Source of the DNA: CAXXOK01 sp035399245
GTDB taxonomy: Bacteria > Bacillota > Clostridia > Christensenellales > Aristaeellaceae
Reading direction: 5' to 3'
NCBI GenBank assembly: GCA_035399245.1
Contig: DAOPIR010000100.1
Location: forward strand, 1-10,724
DNA: 10,724 bases
How positions within the stretch are numbered: the first letter of the stretch is position 1; each line of letters starts with the position of its first letter. Under the pieces are notes generated by a model. The model saw nothing but the letters and a program-made list of their open reading frames with translations, ran no database searches and had not been told where the DNA came from. Below, one piece after another: positions 1 to 7,314 of the stretch. The position numbers and the translations under genes were made by a program.

Positions 1-29
1 CTGTGCGGAAACCGGATGTTTCAAAGTAT

Positions 30-56
30 CAAAAAAGTGGCGATGCCACTTTTTTG
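30..56. terminator. Bidirectional rho-independent terminator hairpin
   Basis: There is a perfect 12-bp inverted repeat with a 3-nt GAT loop. The core stem is GTGGC/GCCAC, flanked by six A on the left and six T on the right. Read on either strand it gives a short GC stem followed by a U-run, so it can end transcription from both sides. It probably closes a gene lying beyond the left edge and insulates the gene at 322. The symmetry is seen directly; the function is inferred from the standard intrinsic terminator form. Confidence 0.75.
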
Positions 57-200
57 AGGTTGCACTTCGGGCTTGTTCGCTTCGCTCACGGTCAGCCCTC
101 CGTGTAAAGAAGCCTTGCTACGCAAGGCTTCCGAAATCACCGCGCATGTCGCTGATTTCGGATTGCACTTCGAAGGGCTGATCCCCTTCGGGCATCCCTG
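57..200. repeat. Hairpin-rich intergenic element, possible dispersed repeat
   Basis: No convincing gene is seen here. The stretch holds a series of inverted repeats: a 10-bp stem with a TAC loop at 109-131 (GAAGCCTTGC/GCAAGGCTTC), a 9-bp stem at 131-161 (CCGAAATCA/TGATTTCGG), and a 7-bp stem at 171-190 (CGAAGGG/CCCTTCG with one extra C). A 10-nt direct repeat, TTGCACTTCG, occurs at 60-69 and 163-172. A 75-codon minus-strand reading frame (248-21) crosses the whole block and the terminator, but it has no family resemblance and its composition follows the hairpins. Such strings of hairpins between operons are typical of small non-coding dispersed repeats. Whether this one recurs in the genome cannot be judged from a single copy. 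Confidence 0.45.
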
Positions 201-321
201 ATGTTTTGGCACGCTGCAATGGAAACACTTTGTTTGCAGATTGTTCATCAGGATTTAAGCTCCGTTTCAGGCTGCACTGCGATGATGGGGATGGAAAACA
301 GGCAGGAAAGGATAGAAATGC

Positions 322-1281
322 ATGCGTATTTTTCAAAAGCCGTTTCGATGGGCGATTCTTTATGCGGCGGTGCTTACGGTTTTCAGCGCTTATGTGCTGC
401 TGGACGCCTTTGTCATCCCGCGCGCCTATGCTACGGTGACCGACAGCCAAACCACGCAGGCGCAGGCCGATACGGCGGTGGAGGACGTCAGCCAAACCAC
501 GGCTGAATCTGCCGATACGCAGGCCGTCGCCGCGCAGGCCGAGGCGACTGTCGAAACGATCATAACCGATACGTCCTATAGCGACGCAAACCTTCAGATT
601 TCGATTGAGACGCTGTATGTGGACGATACGGCAGTCTATATTGCCGATATTCAGGTGTCCGATGCCGCGTGCCTGCAAACGGCGCTTGCCAAAAGCACCT
701 ATGGGCGCAACGTTACGCAAACCACGTCCGCCATCGCGCAAGAAAACGGCGCGATCTTTGCCGTCAACGGCGATTATTATGGATTTCGCAATGATGGGTA
801 TGTGATTCGCAACGGCGTTTTATACCGCAGCGTCTCGGGCGGCGGCGAGGACCTGGTAATCGACAGCGACGGCAATTTTTCGATTATCGAGGAAGACGAG
901 GTCAGCGCGCAGAGCCTTCTCAATGCGGGTGCGTGGCAGGTGCTCTCGTTCGGACCCGCACTGGTTAACGATGGAGAAATCGTGGTGTCTTCGGACAGCG
1001 AGGTGAGCCAATCCAAATCCAGCAATCCCCGTACCGCCATCGGGCAGATATCGGCGCTGCACTATCTCGTGATCGTGTCCGACGGGCGCACCGGCGAAAG
1101 CGCGGGCCTGTCGCTGATGGAACTGGCGGAGCTGTTTGCCCAGCGCGGCTGCACGGTCGCCTATAATCTGGACGGCGGCGGATCAACCACGATGTGGTTC
1201 AACGGTACGGTGATCAACAACCCGACGGACGGGCGGAATTACGGCGAAAGGAAGGTAAGCGACATTGTATATTTCGAATAA
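322..1281 (+). CDS. Exported phosphodiester glycosidase family (NAGPA domain) protein
   Basis: This 319-residue protein belongs to the phosphodiester glycosidase/NAGPA family (formerly DUF2233). The founding member removes N-acetylglucosamine from a phosphodiester on lysosomal enzymes. Bacterial members are exported and often annotated as exopolysaccharide-related, but their substrates are mostly unknown. Residues 1-37 form a basic start plus hydrophobic segment (signal peptide or membrane anchor, possible cut after AYA). Residues 38-78 are a T/Q/A-rich linker. The catalytic domain fills about 85-319, with family hallmarks VNGDYY (148-153), PRTAIG (236-241), VSDGR (252-256) and the glycine loop LDGGGSTT (283-290). 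The start is ATG 322, chosen over the out-of-frame ATG at 318, with AGGAAAGGA at 304-312 as ribosome binding site. The 3' end overlaps the next gene by 17 bp, which implies co-translation. The family call is firm; the substrate is not known, and a teichoic acid or exopolysaccharide phosphodiester is a guess. Confidence 0.88.
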   Translation: MRIFQKPFRWAILYAAVLTVFSAYVLLDAFVIPRAYATVTDSQTTQAQADTAVEDVSQTTAESADTQAVAAQAEATVETIITDTSYSDANLQISIETLYVDDTAVYIADIQVSDAACLQTALAKSTYGRNVTQTTSAIAQENGAIFAVNGDYYGFRNDGYVIRNGVLYRSVSGGGEDLVIDSDGNFSIIEEDEVSAQSLLNAGAWQVLSFGPALVNDGEIVVSSDSEVSQSKSSNPRTAIGQISALHYLVIVSDGRTGESAGLSLMELAELFAQRGCTVAYNLDGGGSTTMWFNGTVINNPTDGRNYGERKVSDIVYFE

Positions 1282-1738
1282 GCGCGTCAGGCGCAGCCGG
1301 CAGGCGCTGAAAACGATGCTGGTGTATCTGAGCGTTAGCGGGTTTTGTGTTTTCTTCAATGCGGTGTATTCGCTGTACGGGCATGGCGTCAGCTCGGCCG
1401 CAATGTCGCTGATGTTCCTGTATCCACTGCTGGGCGGGGCGCTGGGCTTTGGGCTGGTGTGGCTTACCGTGCCGGCGGCGGACGGCCTGCGGCATTACCG
1501 TGCGGTGTATAACCTGTATAATTCCGGCCTGGCAACGCTGATCCTCGGCAGCGCCCTGCAGGGCGTGCTCGAGATTGCGGGCACCACGTCGCCGTATATC
1601 GCCCTATACCGGATAGCGGGCGGGGTGCTGGCCGGCGTAGGCTTGCTCGGGTTTTGGCGGAGCGTGCACAGGCGCAGGCGGGCGTTCTGCCCGATGACAA
1701 TACAGCGCAAACCAATTGATTCGCTTTACAACAGATAG
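1265..1738 (+). CDS. Small four-helix membrane protein, unknown function
   Basis: I do not recognise a family for this 157-residue protein. It starts with a strongly basic segment (residues 6-16, five Arg or Lys), followed by four likely membrane helices at about 17-37, 47-68, 85-107 and 113-132. It ends in a basic tail with VHRRRRAF. By the positive-inside rule both ends should face the cytoplasm. The start is TTG 1265, supported by AAGGAAGG at 1248-1255 with a 9-nt spacer; this puts the start inside the last codons of the NAGPA gene, in another frame. The overlap suggests translational coupling and a shared role, perhaps as membrane partner of that exported enzyme. No catalytic motif is visible. 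Coding status is supported by the ribosome binding site, the length and the consistent hydrophobic pattern. Confidence 0.75.
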   Translation: MYISNKRVRRSRQALKTMLVYLSVSGFCVFFNAVYSLYGHGVSSAAMSLMFLYPLLGGALGFGLVWLTVPAADGLRHYRAVYNLYNSGLATLILGSALQGVLEIAGTTSPYIALYRIAGGVLAGVGLLGFWRSVHRRRRAFCPMTIQRKPIDSLYNR

Positions 1739-1777
1739 GGTTTGCGGTTTAGCAGCCGATCTGTTGATCATATAAAG

Positions 1778-1806
1778 GGCAGCCGTCCATTTTGGAGACG
1801 GCTGCC
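1778..1806 (+). terminator. Hairpin after the first gene pair, probable weak terminator
   Basis: There is a perfect 10-bp stem (GGCAGCCGTC/GACGGCTGCC) with a 9-nt loop, 40 bp past the stop codon of the small membrane protein gene. The downstream bases TATGTATTAT are T/A-rich but lack a real T-run, so termination may be incomplete. A second, looser 8-bp inverted repeat (CAACAGAT 1729-1736 / ATCTGTTG 1759-1766) just before it spans the stop codon. Position and symmetry are seen; the function is inferred. Confidence 0.55.
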
Positions 1807-1880
1807 TATGTATTATAAGGCGTATTGCAAAACCTAAGGTACAATTTGCTGAAAAACAGAAGAAATATACAGATTTGCTA

Positions 1881-1910
1881 TTGACAAGCATAGTTTTTTT
1901 GGTGTAATAT
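1881..1910 (+). promoter_or_regulatory. Sigma-A-type promoter of the arabinanase/ABC operon
   Basis: A perfect TTGACA (-35) lies at 1881-1886, followed after 18 bp by TAATAT (1905-1910, 4 of 6 matches to TATAAT). The spacer holds a run of seven T. Transcription would start near 1917. This is the best promoter match in the long AT-rich gap before the operon. No other promoter of similar quality is seen between the later genes, which fits a single transcript from here. Confidence 0.6.
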
Positions 1911-2074
1911 CACAATAGATTGAGAAATATGCTAATAGTTTTAGAATGATCTAAACAAAAGGAAACACGGTTCAAACCACACCAAGGGAGAAACGGGGTA
2001 AATACTGCATTTCGACTTAGGAAAACCATGAATTAATAAAGAAAATACTAAACAAAAGCATGGGAGATAAAAGC
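1911..2074 (+). promoter_or_regulatory. Operon leader with candidate operator palindrome
   Basis: About 150 nt of A-rich untranslated leader lies between the promoter and the GH43 gene. It holds a palindrome, TTTAGA-atga-TCTAAA (1940-1955), at about +24 to +39 of the predicted transcript, which could be a repressor site or a small hairpin. I see no riboswitch or T-box hallmark, no T-run terminator and no clear catabolite-repression (cre) match. A start-stop pair ATG-AAT-TAA at 2028-2036 behind AGGA is noted but too short to call a gene. The operator role is a guess from symmetry and place. Confidence 0.3.
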
Positions 2075-3526
2075 GTGATGTTCAAAAATTGGATCAAAGC
2101 GGCGTTGCTGATCGGCGGTTTGCTGTTGGCAATGCAGGGGGTGACAGGTGCATTGGCCGAAGAAACGCCAAAATTCAAGGATGTGACCGTGCACGATCCG
2201 TCCATCATTTTAGCGGACGATGGGTATTACTATATCTTCGGCTCCCACATGGCCGCGGCACGCAGCCTGGATCTGATGGTATGGGAGCAGCTTTCCACCG
2301 ATGCGCACGAGGGCTGCACGCTGGTGGAGGATGTGCAGACCGAGATGAGCGAAGCGCTCACCTGGGCGCAGACGGATACCTTCTGGGCGCCGGATGTCGC
2401 CCAGCTGAACGACGGCCGGTACTATATGTATTACTGCTGCTGCCGGGGCGATTCGCCGCTGAGCGCGCTGGGCGTAGCCGTAAGCGACAATCCCGAGGGC
2501 CCATACGAGGATCTGGGCATCATCCTGAAGTCCGGCATGAACGGGACTTCGGAGGACGGCACCCGCTACGATGCCACCGAGCACCCCAATGTGATCGATC
2601 CGTGCGTGTTTTACGATAACGACGGCAAGCTGTGGATGGTGTACGGCTCTTATTCCGGCGGCATCTTTATTCTGGAGATGGACGCCGATACAGGCTTTCC
2701 GCTGCCCGACCAGGGCTACGGCAAAAAGCTGCTGGGCAAAAACCACTCCCGTATCGAGGGTTCCTACATTATCTATAGTCCCGATACCGAATACTATTAC
2801 ATGTTCCTGTCCTACGGCGGGCTGGCGGCCAACGGCGGCTACAACATCCGCGTCTGCCGCAGCGAAAATCCGGATGGCCCGTATTACGATGCGCTTGGAC
2901 AGGAAATGATCAAGTGCGGCGGCCGTGCCGGATCGGCGTTTTTAGATGTCGATATCGTTGGCTACGGTGTAAAGCTGATGGGCGGCTACCAGTTTAACGC
3001 GCTGGAAGGCGAAGCAAAGCAGTATGCGCTGGGCTATCTGTCGCCGGGGCATAACTCCGCTTATTATGATCCCGATACGGGGCGCTATTTCCTGATCTTC
3101 CATACGCGCTTTGTCGGCATGGGGGAAAGCCACAGCGTGCGTGTGCACCAGATGTACTTCAATGCCGACGGCTGGCCGGTGGTATCGCCCTACCGTTATG
3201 CGGGCGAAACGCAGCAGGCCACTGCGCTTTTAGAGCAGGCAGGCGATTACAAGGTTATTTTCCATCTGCGTGATATCAATACCACGGCGCATGAATCCGT
3301 AGAAGCGACCCTGCATGCGGACGGCACCGTGACCGGCGCGGCGAAGGGTACCTGGGAATGCGCCGACGGCATCAACATGGTGATTACGCTGGATGGCGTG
3401 AAGTATACGGGCGTGTTTACCCAGGCGTACGAAACCACGCAGCAAAAATGGACCATTTGCTTTACCGCCCTGTCCGAAGACGGGGCCGCCCTGTGGGGCA
3501 GCCGCTCAACCGCGGAAATAGAGTAG
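2075..3526 (+). CDS. Secreted GH43 endo-1,5-alpha-L-arabinanase-like enzyme
   Basis: The product resembles the extracellular arabinan endo-1,5-alpha-L-arabinosidases of glycoside hydrolase family 43, the two-domain type exemplified by Bacillus subtilis AbnB, and has about the same length (483 aa). I start it at GTG 2075 (ATG 2078 is also possible) because GGGAG at 2062-2066 is well spaced for these. An in-frame ATG at 2060 has no ribosome binding site. A signal peptide covers residues 1-28 (GALA cut). The five-bladed propeller carries the GH43 acid triad: Asp41 in VHDPS (base), Asp175 in VIDPC (pKa modulator) and Glu228 in RIEGSY (acid). Other family marks are FWAPDVAQL and CRGDSPLSALG. Residues from about 380 form the small beta-barrel C-terminal domain typical of these enzymes. 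It should cut alpha-1,5-arabinan outside the cell and feed the importer encoded after it. It opens the operon, 6 bp before the next gene. GH43 membership is sure; the exact substrate is inferred. Confidence 0.88.
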   Translation: MMFKNWIKAALLIGGLLLAMQGVTGALAEETPKFKDVTVHDPSIILADDGYYYIFGSHMAAARSLDLMVWEQLSTDAHEGCTLVEDVQTEMSEALTWAQTDTFWAPDVAQLNDGRYYMYYCCCRGDSPLSALGVAVSDNPEGPYEDLGIILKSGMNGTSEDGTRYDATEHPNVIDPCVFYDNDGKLWMVYGSYSGGIFILEMDADTGFPLPDQGYGKKLLGKNHSRIEGSYIIYSPDTEYYYMFLSYGGLAANGGYNIRVCRSENPDGPYYDALGQEMIKCGGRAGSAFLDVDIVGYGVKLMGGYQFNALEGEAKQYALGYLSPGHNSAYYDPDTGRYFLIFHTRFVGMGESHSVRVHQMYFNADGWPVVSPYRYAGETQQATALLEQAGDYKVIFHLRDINTTAHESVEATLHADGTVTGAAKGTWECADGINMVITLDGVKYTGVFTQAYETTQQKWTICFTALSEDGAALWGSRSTAEIE

Positions 3527-3532
3527 CTTACG

Positions 3533-6418
3533 ATGATCGGGGTGAAAAGGGTGCGCAGAATTCTGCTCGCGGTGCTGGTTTGCCTGCTGATGGCGGCGCC
3601 CGCGCTGGCCGAAGATGAGGACAGCAGCACAAGCTGGATGATCTTTGAAAACCTTACGGAGGAAATTTACACGCAGGTATTGTCGGAAGCCACGCTGCCC
3701 GTGTATACGGGTGAAACGCTGGCAGCGCCCGCAGACCTGCAGGTGGACCTGTACCAAACCGTGGAAACGACGATTTCGGTGCCCGAGGACGGCATGTACG
3801 AAATCTGGTTTGCGTACCAGAATACGACGGAAACCACGCTGGCGACCGAGCTTACGCTCGAAGTTGACGGCGAAATTCCCTTTTACGAGCTGCGTCGCAT
3901 CCAGCTGGAAAGCCGCTGGGTGGACGACGGCACCATCCCCGAGGACCGCTACGGCAACCAGATCGCGCCCACGCCCTACGCCGAGGATATGGTGCTGACA
4001 AAGGGTCTGTGCGATTCGGCGGGCCGCACGGCGGAGCCGTTTCTGTTTTCCTTAACGGCGGGCGAGCACACGCTGACCATTACCTGCGACGAGGGCGGCG
4101 TATACATTTCCGAAATCAGCCTGCGCGCACCCGTGGAAGTGGCGGATTACGAGGCCGGCGACGCGACAGGCGATAACCTGATTGTGATCGAGGGCGAAGA
4201 GATTGCCTGGCGCAACAAGTCGTCCATCCGCGGCGGGAGCGAGTTTAACTCCAGGCTCAATCCGTACAGCTCTTCGGTGCGTATGATCAATCATCTGGAC
4301 GGCGATTCGTTTACCGAGGCGGGGGATAGCGTAACCTATGCCTTTACGGTGGCGGAAACCGGCTGGTATAACCTGGGCTTTGTTTACCGCCAGAACGTCA
4401 AGGCGGATTTTCCCGTGTTTTTGGACGTGCGGATCGATGGCGCAATCCCCAGCACCGCCGCCCAAAAGATCCCGCTGGATTATCAAAGCAAGTTTAAGCT
4501 GTGTACCGCGCAGGCCGACGGCAGTGCGGAAACCTTCTATTTAACGGCGGGCGAGCACACGCTCACCCTGACCATCAACGCCGAGTACCTCACCCCGGCC
4601 TATGAGCTGATCAGCGACCTTTTAAGCGAGATCAACGGCCTGTCGCTGGAGGTTATGCGGCTGACGGGCGGCATCACCACCGATAAATACCGCGATTATT
4701 CGCTGATGGACTACATCCCGGGCTTTGATGAGCTGCTGTTCCAGTGGGCGGACGAGTGCGACGATATGGTGGCGCAGATGAGCCAATACTCAGACGTTAC
4801 GTCCGCGGGACTGTTTTCCAGCTTTGCCATGTGCGGTGACCAGCTGCGCCGGCTGGGCGAGGAACCTGAGGATCTGCCGCGCCGGCTTTCGGAGCTGTCC
4901 ACGGGTACCAACTCGGCGGCACGCATGCTGGCACAGGAGCTGGAGGATATGGCCGCCAACGACCTGTCCATCGACCAGATTTACTTCTACCAAACCGAGG
5001 CCGAGCTTCCCCAGAAGGCCAATATTTTCCAGTCGGTGTTCTCGGGCATTGACCGGTTTGTGCACTCTTTCAGCGCACAGGATTACTCCGCCGACTCGGG
5101 CGACGATGATCATCTGCAGGTGTGGGTGGGCCGCTCGCGGCAGTATGTGGAGATTATGCAGAACATGGCGGACAGCCAGTTTACCGCGGAAACAGGCATC
5201 ACGGTGGACCTGAGCATCATGCCGGACGCCAACAAGCTGGTGCTGTCCAACGCCGCGGGCACCGCGCCTGATGCGGTATGCGGATTGCAGTACGTGGTAC
5301 CTTCCTATCTGGATATCCGCGGCGCGCTGTATGACCTGACGCAGTTTGATGATTTCGGCGAGATCGCTTCCCGCTTTTCTCCCGGCTTGTTCGTCGCCTA
5401 TACCCTGCAGGACGGCATTTACGCCCTGCCGGAGACCGTAAACTTCTGGGTGCTGTTCTACCGCAAGGATATCTTTACCGCGCTCAACATCCCTGTGCCG
5501 GACAGCTTGGACGAGGTCAAGGAAATCCTGCCGGAGCTGCAGCGCCGCAATATGAACTTTTACTTCCCAACAGCGGGCATGACGGGCCTGAAGGTGTTCC
5601 CCGGCACGCTGCCGCTGATATTGCAGGCGGGCGGCTCCATCTATGGCGATACCATCGGCAACACGACGCTGGACAGCGAAAAATCGCTGGCGGGCTTCCG
5701 CGAATTAACAGACCTGTTTACCATCTACAACGTATCGGTGGATGTGCCGTCTCCGGGCTTTTACCAGCAATTCCGCTCGGGTACGCTGCCCATCGGCATT
5801 GCGGACCTGTACACCTATAACCTGCTGCTTAATGCCGCGCCCGAGCTGGAAGGCCTGTGGGATATCGCGCTGTATCCCGGCCTGACCAATGAGGACGGCG
5901 AGGTGCAGCGGTGGACCACCGGCGGCGCGGAGACCATGGGCATCATGTCCCAGACCGACCGGGCGGACGACGCGTGGGAGTTCCTCAAGTGGTGGTCGTC
6001 GGAAGAGGTGCAGGCCGAGTTTGGCAATACGCTGATTGAGACCTTCGGCTCGGAGTACATCTGGCCGACCGCCAACATCGAGGCCTTTGCGCAGCTGCCG
6101 CTGGCATCCGCCCACAAGCAGGTGATCATCGAGCAGATGGAATGGATGACCGAGGCGCCGTGGATCCTGGGTACCTATATGCTGGAGCGCGAGCTGTCCA
6201 ACGCCTATATTTCCGTGGTGGTGGATGGCACCGAAGCGCGCCGCGCACTGGATACCGCCGTTAAGCGTATCGACCGCGAAACCTACCGCAAGCTGGAGGA
6301 ATTCGGCTTTTATAAAAACGGAGAAACCATTGAAGAGCTGATCACCCCGAGCGTGGATGTGGTGCAAAGCTACATTGACGCCTACGAGGCGTCGCTTGGA
6401 GAGGAGGAAGAGGATTGA
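3533..6418 (+). CDS. Giant extracellular solute-binding protein with N-terminal beta-sandwich modules
   Basis: At 961 residues this is about twice the normal length of a sugar-binding protein (400-450 aa). A signal peptide spans 1-26 (cut APALA|ED). Cys17 is not in a lipobox, since it is preceded by L-V rather than a small residue, so lipid anchoring is not supported. Two repeated beta-sandwich modules follow (about 35-205 and 215-365). They share the pattern GMY/GWY..., VDGEIP/IDGAIP and TAGEHTLT, and look like carbohydrate-binding jelly-rolls. A helical region fills about 365-520. From residue ~525 (LQVWVGRSRQYVEIMQNMA) to about 940 lies a classical family 1 sugar-binding protein (COG1653), with QDGIYALPET, GLKVFPGTLP and AWEFLKWWSSEE. 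The start is ATG 3533; its ribosome binding site is weak, so translation may depend on coupling to the GH43 gene 6 bp upstream. It should capture oligosaccharides, perhaps arabinan fragments, for the two permeases. The fold of the N-terminal half is inferred from pattern only. Confidence 0.85.
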   Translation: MIGVKRVRRILLAVLVCLLMAAPALAEDEDSSTSWMIFENLTEEIYTQVLSEATLPVYTGETLAAPADLQVDLYQTVETTISVPEDGMYEIWFAYQNTTETTLATELTLEVDGEIPFYELRRIQLESRWVDDGTIPEDRYGNQIAPTPYAEDMVLTKGLCDSAGRTAEPFLFSLTAGEHTLTITCDEGGVYISEISLRAPVEVADYEAGDATGDNLIVIEGEEIAWRNKSSIRGGSEFNSRLNPYSSSVRMINHLDGDSFTEAGDSVTYAFTVAETGWYNLGFVYRQNVKADFPVFLDVRIDGAIPSTAAQKIPLDYQSKFKLCTAQADGSAETFYLTAGEHTLTLTINAEYLTPAYELISDLLSEINGLSLEVMRLTGGITTDKYRDYSLMDYIPGFDELLFQWADECDDMVAQMSQYSDVTSAGLFSSFAMCGDQLRRLGEEPEDLPRRLSELSTGTNSAARMLAQELEDMAANDLSIDQIYFYQTEAELPQKANIFQSVFSGIDRFVHSFSAQDYSADSGDDDHLQVWVGRSRQYVEIMQNMADSQFTAETGITVDLSIMPDANKLVLSNAAGTAPDAVCGLQYVVPSYLDIRGALYDLTQFDDFGEIASRFSPGLFVAYTLQDGIYALPETVNFWVLFYRKDIFTALNIPVPDSLDEVKEILPELQRRNMNFYFPTAGMTGLKVFPGTLPLILQAGGSIYGDTIGNTTLDSEKSLAGFRELTDLFTIYNVSVDVPSPGFYQQFRSGTLPIGIADLYTYNLLLNAAPELEGLWDIALYPGLTNEDGEVQRWTTGGAETMGIMSQTDRADDAWEFLKWWSSEEVQAEFGNTLIETFGSEYIWPTANIEAFAQLPLASAHKQVIIEQMEWMTEAPWILGTYMLERELSNAYISVVVDGTEARRALDTAVKRIDRETYRKLEEFGFYKNGETIEELITPSVDVVQSYIDAYEASLGEEEED
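4052..4563 (+). repeat. 23-nt exact repeat marking duplicated beta-sandwich modules
   Basis: An identical 23-nt stretch occurs at 4052-4074 and 4541-4563, both in frame, coding LTAGEHTL in the two N-terminal modules of the large binding protein. Around it the two modules align at protein level but differ in DNA. The identity therefore reflects either a constrained strand motif or partial gene conversion after an internal duplication. Confidence 0.7.
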
Positions 6419-7299
6419 TTAGCGAGAAAAAGACCCCTTATCTTTTCCTGGCACCGTATTTACTGCTTTTCCTGGTGTTCATTGTCGTGCCGATCGTGAT
6501 GGCTATCGGGCTGTCCTTTACCAACTACAACGCGGTGCAGACGCCGGAATTTGTGGGGCTTCGCAACTACATCAACCTGCTGACGCAGGATACGATCTAC
6601 CTGCAGTACGTACTGCCAAACACGCTGGTGTTCGCGCTGATCGTCGGGCCCTGCGGATACATGCTGGCGTTCTTCCTGGCATGGTCGTTAAGCCAGATTA
6701 CCAAGGTACCGCGCACCATCCTCACACTGATTATCTACTCGCCTTCGATGACGATGGGCGTGGCCATGACGGTGGTCTGGCGCGTGATCTTTCTGGGCAA
6801 CCAGTCGGGGCTTGCCAACTATGTGCTCACCCAGCTGGGCATCATTACCGAGCCGATCGTGTGGATGTTCAACACCACGTATCTGCTGCCCATCGTGATC
6901 ATCGTGGCACTGTGGGCGAGCATGGGCGTTGGCTTTCTGGCGATGCTGGCCGGCATTATGAACATCAGTCCGGAGCTGTATGAGGCCGGCGCTATTGACG
7001 GCGTGCACAACCGCTTGCAGGAAGTGTTCTACATCACCATTCCGTCCATGAAACCGCAGATGCTGTTTGGCGCGGTGATGAGCGTGGTGGGCGCGTTTCA
7101 GGCGGGCAATATCGGCGTGATGCTCACAGGCAGCAACCCGACGCCGTCCTATGCCGCGCAGCTGATGGTCAACCACATTGAGGACTACGGTTTCCTGCGC
7201 TATGAGATGGGCTACGCCGCGGCGGTGTCCGTGTCGCTGCTGGCGATCATTTACGCCTTCTCCTACATTGCCAAGCGCCTGTTTACAGAGAAAGACTAG
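6415..7299 (+). CDS. Sugar ABC transporter permease, MalF/UgpA type
   Basis: This 294-residue protein is one of the two membrane subunits of a CUT1-type carbohydrate importer in the cytoplasmic membrane. It has about six membrane helices, the first at 9-30 (PYLFLAPYLLLFLVF). The EAA loop that docks on the ATPase is present at 190-214, starting EAGAIDG and ending IPSMKP. The C-terminal part (VVGAFQAGNIGVMLTG) matches the MalF/UgpA type. The start is TTG 6415, overlapping the stop of the binding-protein gene by 4 bp (TTGA) and preceded by a strong GAGGAGGAAGAGGA site at 6401-6414. The overlap keeps its output tied to the binding protein. No ATPase gene is seen in the window, so a shared multi-sugar ATPase of the MsmK type, encoded elsewhere, probably drives it. 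The family call is secure; the transported sugar is inferred from the neighbours. Confidence 0.92.
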   Translation: MISEKKTPYLFLAPYLLLFLVFIVVPIVMAIGLSFTNYNAVQTPEFVGLRNYINLLTQDTIYLQYVLPNTLVFALIVGPCGYMLAFFLAWSLSQITKVPRTILTLIIYSPSMTMGVAMTVVWRVIFLGNQSGLANYVLTQLGIITEPIVWMFNTTYLLPIVIIVALWASMGVGFLAMLAGIMNISPELYEAGAIDGVHNRLQEVFYITIPSMKPQMLFGAVMSVVGAFQAGNIGVMLTGSNPTPSYAAQLMVNHIEDYGFLRYEMGYAAAVSVSLLAIIYAFSYIAKRLFTEKD

Positions 7300-7314
7300 G
7301 GGGGAATAGAGAAG

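Noticed and set aside
21..248. Minus-strand 75-codon frame across the left hairpin block
   Set aside because: It passes through the terminator hairpin and its sequence is dictated by inverted repeats; kept only as a note in the repeat entry.
118..741. Minus-strand open frame of 207 codons over the left non-coding block and the NAGPA gene start
   Set aside because: Arg/Gly-rich shadow that runs through hairpins and a coding start; no domain or plausible start signal.
2028..2036. Start-stop mini-frame ATG-AAT-TAA in the operon leader
   Set aside because: It has an AGGA motif upstream, but two codons in A-rich sequence are expected by chance and no attenuator structure accompanies it.
2060..2074. 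In-frame ATG at 2060 as start of the GH43 gene
   Set aside because: No ribosome binding site lies before it, while GGGAG just after it is well placed for GTG 2075 or ATG 2078, and the shorter start gives a cleaner signal peptide.
5705..6367. Minus-strand open frame of 220 codons opposite the binding protein
   Set aside because: Low-complexity shadow composition with no recognisable domain; the + frame here is the conserved sugar-binding domain.
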